Of a stretch of 64,000 nucleotides of DNA, positions 61,321-64,000 are shown piece after piece. A program made the position numbers and the translations under genes. Every line of letters starts with the position of its first letter. Position 1 is the stretch's first letter. The notes under the pieces were generated by a model, which made no database searches, was not told the origin of the DNA, and worked only from the letters and a program-made list of their open reading frames with translations. Origin of the DNA: Blastococcus sp. HT6-30 (lineage in GTDB: Bacteria > Actinomycetota > Actinomycetes > Mycobacteriales > Geodermatophilaceae); assembly GCF_039729015.1 (NCBI RefSeq), contig NZ_CP155792.1, positions 3,368,001-3,432,000 on the forward strand. Direction: 5' to 3'.

Positions 61321-61746
61321 GTGAGCAACGACCGAACCCGGCTCGACCTCGACGACACGACGGTGGAGGCGCTCGGCAAGCTGTCCGAGGCCCTGGAGAC
61401 CGTCGACCAGGCGCGCGGCTTCCTGTACGCGTTCCACCAGCTGACCGGCAAGGCCGACCGGCTCCTCCAGGAGTCCGTCGAGCTGTTCGGCCGCGCAGGG
61501 GCCGACCGGCTGGCCCAGGACATCGACCGCGACCTGGTCGGCCGCAACGTCATCGCCGACCGGTGGACCTTTCAGATCGTCGAGGACTTCGACGAGAACT
61601 ACTGGGGCACCTTCCGCGCCTACGACGCCCGCGCGCGCGACGAGCTCTCCGGCGGCGACCGGCACGTCTACGAGGCCCGGATGAAGCAACGCGAGCGCAG
61701 CTCCGGCCACCCCGCCCACGAGGCCGGACCCGCCCTCGAGGACTGA
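61321..61746 (+). CDS. Conserved hypothetical protein (141 aa)
   Basis: 141-aa soluble protein, mostly helical. N-terminal half: DLDDTTVEALGKLSEALETV, ARGFLYAFHQLTGKADRLLQ; middle: DRWTFQIVEDFDENYWGTFR. Similar proteins occur in actinobacteria without known function; no catalytic or binding motif stands out. It begins 15 bases after the TetR stop and is probably co-transcribed with it. GTG 61321 is the start. A high charge content suggests a cytosolic location. Confidence 0.7.
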   Translation: MSNDRTRLDLDDTTVEALGKLSEALETVDQARGFLYAFHQLTGKADRLLQESVELFGRAGADRLAQDIDRDLVGRNVIADRWTFQIVEDFDENYWGTFRAYDARARDELSGGDRHVYEARMKQRERSSGHPAHEAGPALED

Positions 61747-61852
61747 ACGCGCACCCCCTCGGCCCGCCGCCCGCAGGTCGGGGCTGGCCCATGCAGGCAC
61801 CGCGGCGAGCCGTTTCCGGGCCCACGGGTCCGGGCAGATCCTGAGGATGACC

Positions 61853-62017
61853 ATGCCCGATGAGAACAATGCCGGATCGGAACGGAAGGCCCAGCCTCTC
61901 GGCGCCCAGAAGGCACCGGGCGAGGACCGCGACTCCCTGGGGGCCACCGAGGGCCCGGCCGACGGCATCGCCGGCCCGGCCTACCCGCCCGCCGACACCG
62001 AACCGGACGCGCAGTGA
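61853..62017 (+). CDS. Small acidic protein coupled to LapA-like gene
   Basis: 54-aa polar protein (MPDENNAGSERKAQPLGAQK, then PADTEPDAQ), rich in Ala, Pro, Gly, Asp and Glu, and probably disordered. ATG 61853 has GAGG six bases upstream; ATG 61847 is also in frame. The stop overlaps the GTG start of the next gene (GTGA), so it is translated together with the LapA-like protein. The function is unknown. Confidence 0.55.
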   Translation: MPDENNAGSERKAQPLGAQKAPGEDRDSLGATEGPADGIAGPAYPPADTEPDAQ

Positions 62018-62388
62018 CCGCCCCCGACCCGCACCGGCCCGGTACGGCCGGAGACCCGCTGAGCGTGGGCCTGGGCAACCGCTCGACCGGTTCCGCCGAC
62101 GGCGGATCGGACGCGCCGGCCCCGGCGCCGCCGCCGCAGCAGGCCCCGCAGAAGGAGCGGCACACCGGCCGGACCATCGGCCGGTCGCTGGCGCTCGCTC
62201 TGCTGATCTTCTTCACCGTCGTCCTGGTGCTGTTCATCGTCTTCAACGGCCAGACGGTGCGGATCAGCCTGGTGTTCGGCGACGTGCAGGGCCCGCTGGT
62301 GGTGGCGCTGCTGATCGCCGCGGCGCTCGGCGGGCTGCTGGCCTGGCTGGCCGGCATCGTGCTCCGGGCGCGGCGCCGCCGCCGCTGA
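62014..62388 (+). CDS. LapA-domain (DUF1049) membrane protein
   Basis: 124-aa membrane protein. A polar, Pro-rich N-terminal tail of about 50 residues precedes two helices, LALALLIFFTVVLVLFIVFN and PLVVALLIAAALGGLLAWLA, joined by GQTVRISLVFGDVQ, the LapA/DUF1049 pattern, and a basic tail (RARRRRR). In Gram-negative bacteria LapA supports lipopolysaccharide assembly; that role cannot apply in an actinobacterium, and the function here is unknown. The start GTG overlaps the preceding gene. Confidence 0.8.
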   Translation: MTAPDPHRPGTAGDPLSVGLGNRSTGSADGGSDAPAPAPPPQQAPQKERHTGRTIGRSLALALLIFFTVVLVLFIVFNGQTVRISLVFGDVQGPLVVALLIAAALGGLLAWLAGIVLRARRRRR

Positions 62389-62481
62389 GGCGGCGGAGGA
62401 ACGACCGGGACGCACGACCGGTACGGACGTGCGTCCCGGCACACCCCGAGTGGGCGTGTCGGCTCAATACCTTGCTCCGTC

Positions 62482-62518
62482 CTACCGACCGGTAATAACG
62501 TTTGTTACCGGCCGGTAG
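62482..62518. promoter_or_regulatory. Palindromic operator before the FadE5-like gene
   Basis: CTACCGACCGGTAA at 62482-62495 and TTACCGGCCGGTAG at 62505-62518 form a 14-bp inverted repeat with one mismatch around 9 bases. Each half is itself near-palindromic, a layout typical for TetR-type regulators. It lies 40 bases upstream of the acyl-CoA dehydrogenase start. Confidence 0.75.
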
Positions 62519-62558
62519 GGATCGCCGTCCATCGGCATGAGCACGGGAGCCAGCGCAC

Positions 62559-64000
62559 ATGAGCCACTACACCGCGAACCTGCGGGACCTCGAGTTCAAC
62601 CTCTTCGAGTTCCTCGACACGAAGGACCGGTTCGGCACGGGGCCGTTCGAGCAGATGGACGCCGAGACCGCCCGCGGGATCCTGGCCGAGGTCCGCCGAC
62701 TGGCCGAAGGGCCCGTCGCGGCCTCCTTCACCGACGCCGACCGCAACCCGCCGGTGTTCGACCCGGCGACGCACTCGGTCACGCTCCCCGAGTCGTTCAA
62801 GAAGTCGGTCAAGGCCATCGAGGACGGCGAGTGGTACCGCCTCGACCTGCCCGAGCACCTCGGCGGGTTCGGCGCCCCGCACACCCTGACCTGGGCCGCC
62901 TTCGAGATGATCCTCGGCGCCAACCCGGCCGCGTTCATGTACGGCTCCGGAACCGCGTTCGCCGCGATCCTTCACGAGCTCGGCACACCGGACCAGAAGC
63001 GCATGGCCGAGCTGATGCTCGAGAACGGCTGGGGCGCCACCATGGTGCTCACCGAGCCCGACGCCGGTTCCGACGTGGGCGCCGCCACCACCAAGGCCGT
63101 GCAGCAGCCCGACGGCTCCTGGCACATCAGCGGCGTGAAGCGGTTCATCACCTCCGCCGAGCACGACCTCAGCGACAACATCATCCACCTGGTACTGGCC
63201 CGTCCGGAGGGAGCGAGGGCCGGCACCAAGGGGCTGTCACTGTTCGTCGTCCCCAAGTTCCACGTCGACCTCGCGACCGGCGAGCTCGGCGAGCGCAACG
63301 GCGCGTACGTGACCAATGTCGAGAAGAAGATGGGGCTGAAGGTCTCCACGACCTGCGAGCTGACCTTCGGGGACGGCCCCGTGCCGGCGAAGGGCTGGCT
63401 GGTGGGCGAGGTGCACGACGGCATCGCCCAGATGTTCCAGGTCATCGAGCACGCCCGCATGTTCGTCGGCGCCAAGGCGATCGCCACCCTCTCGGCCGGC
63501 TACCAGGTGGCCCTGGGCTACGCGAAGACCCGTGTCCAGGGCGCCGACCTCACGGCGACGTCGAAGGACGCCCCGCGAGTGACCATCACCCACCACCCGG
63601 ACGTCCGTCGCTCGCTGATGCTGCAGAAGTCCTACGCCGAGGGCATGCGCGCGCTGTACCTGTACGCGGCCGGCTTCCGCGACCAGATCACCCAGGCCGA
63701 GGCCGAGGGCAGCGCGGACAGCGCCGAGGCCACGCTGGCCGCCAAGGTCAACGACCTGCTGCTGCCGATCGTGAAGGGCTTCGGCTCGGAGCGCGCCACC
63801 CAGCTGCTCACCCAGGAGTCGCTGCAGACCTTGGGCGGCTCGGGCTTCTTGCAGGACTACCCGATAGAGCAGTACATCCGCGACTCCAAGATCGACACCC
63901 TGTACGAGGGCACCACGGCGATCCAGGGCCAGGACTTCTTCTTCCGCAAGATCGTCAAGGACGGCGGCGTCGCGCTGACCTGGCTGGCCTCGCAGATCCA
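62559..64000 (+). CDS. FadE5-like acyl-CoA dehydrogenase (partial)
   Basis: First 480 residues of a flavin-dependent acyl-CoA dehydrogenase running off the window edge; family members are about 610 aa. The N-terminal [20 protein letters not shown] is the signature of the FadE5-type N-terminal domain. Further motifs: [33 protein letters not shown], and [18 protein letters not shown] with the catalytic Glu near residue 450. It oxidises acyl-CoA in beta-oxidation; chain length preference is unknown. ATG 62559 is used, with GGGAG about 10 bases before. A TetR-type operator lies immediately upstream. Confidence 0.92.
   Translation, partial: MSHYTANLRDLEFNLFEFLDTKDRFGTGPFEQMDAETARGILAEVRRLAEGPVAASFTDADRNPPVFDPATHSVTLPESFKKSVKAIEDGEWYRLDLPEHLGGFGAPHTLTWAAFEMILGANPAAFMYGSGTAFAAILHELGTPDQKRMAELMLENGWGATMVLTEPDAGSDVGAATTKAVQQPDGSWHISGVKRFITSAEHDLSDNIIHLVLARPEGARAGTKGLSLFVVPKFHVDLATGELGERNGAYVTNVEKKMGLKVSTTCELTFGDGPVPAKGWLVGEVHDGIAQMFQVIEHARMFVGAKAIATLSAGYQVALGYAKTRVQGADLTATSKDAPRVTITHHPDVRRSLMLQKSYAEGMRALYLYAAGFRDQITQAEAEGSADSAEATLAAKVNDLLLPIVKGFGSERATQLLTQESLQTLGGSGFLQDYPIEQYIRDSKIDTLYEGTTAIQGQDFFFRKIVKDGGVALTWLASQI

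Overview
The window is GC-rich chromosomal DNA from an actinobacterium, most likely a member of the Geodermatophilaceae or a close relative. This rests on the very high third-position GC, frequent GTG starts with 4-base ATGA/GTGA gene overlaps, a mycothiol-dependent formaldehyde dehydrogenase, a stand-alone purS, DUF3073 and DUF3151 proteins, an HspR/HAIR-type dnaK operon and a DevR/DevS-like pair. The genus is inferred, not shown. One tRNA gene is present. I see no rRNA, CRISPR array, phage or transposase gene.

Layout. 1-1886 (minus): sugar-type ABC importer (lipoprotein binding protein and permease; the ATPase would lie outside the window). 2041-3528 (plus): valine/leucine-type dehydrogenase and DUF3073. 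3703-9782: a catabolic module with a 5'-truncated D-amino-acid dehydrogenase, a 5'-truncated GntR regulator fused to it head-to-head, a PucR-type regulator and a fused indolepyruvate ferredoxin oxidoreductase. 9824-14203 (minus): purF-purM and an S-(hydroxymethyl)mycothiol dehydrogenase/MBL pair. 14418-15976: OFA-type MFS transporter with a 47-residue partner. 16065-23043 (minus): purB-purC-DUF559-purS-purQ-purL and a sterol-carrier-like gene. 23145-29242: AI-2E-family membrane protein, purD, GDPD, purA and a conserved gene. 29366-31263: a second sugar-type ABC permease/ATPase pair without a binding protein. 31304-38436 (minus): fba, DUF3151, pyridine-nucleotide-disulfide and FAD-linked oxidoreductases, pyrE, a fasciclin lipoprotein and a Pro-rich membrane protein. 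38544-47344: stress region with clpB, an OhrR/OsmC pair and dnaK-grpE-dnaJ-hspR-marR. 47894-52282: membrane Fe-S oxidoreductase, CynX-like MFS, dcd. 52592-57152: tRNA-Gly, DevS-like kinase, DevR-like regulator, type III PKS and methyltransferase. 57255-64000: PfkB kinase, a Zur-box-preceded zinc-type ABC importer whose binding-protein gene seems collapsed, TetR, LapA-like and FadE5-like genes.

Working together: purF, purM, purL, purQ, purS, purC, purB, purD and purA cover most of de novo IMP/AMP synthesis, and pyrE and dcd add pyrimidine steps. The heat-shock genes carry two HAIR-like operators, one before clpB and one before dnaK, so both are probably repressed by the HspR encoded in the dnaK operon.

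The most unusual structure is a family of palindromic repeats built on GAGATCGGCGATCTC. Two 59-bp copies, about 80% identical and in the same orientation, flank a DUF559 endonuclease-like gene sitting inside the purine cluster. A tandem pair lies at the 3' end of pyrE. Other signals are the head-to-head junction of two truncated genes at about 4450, a 43-codon relic between a Zur box and a zinc ABC ATPase, and a sugar-type ABC ATPase with an altered signature and H-loop. All function calls come from reading the sequence; no database search was run.
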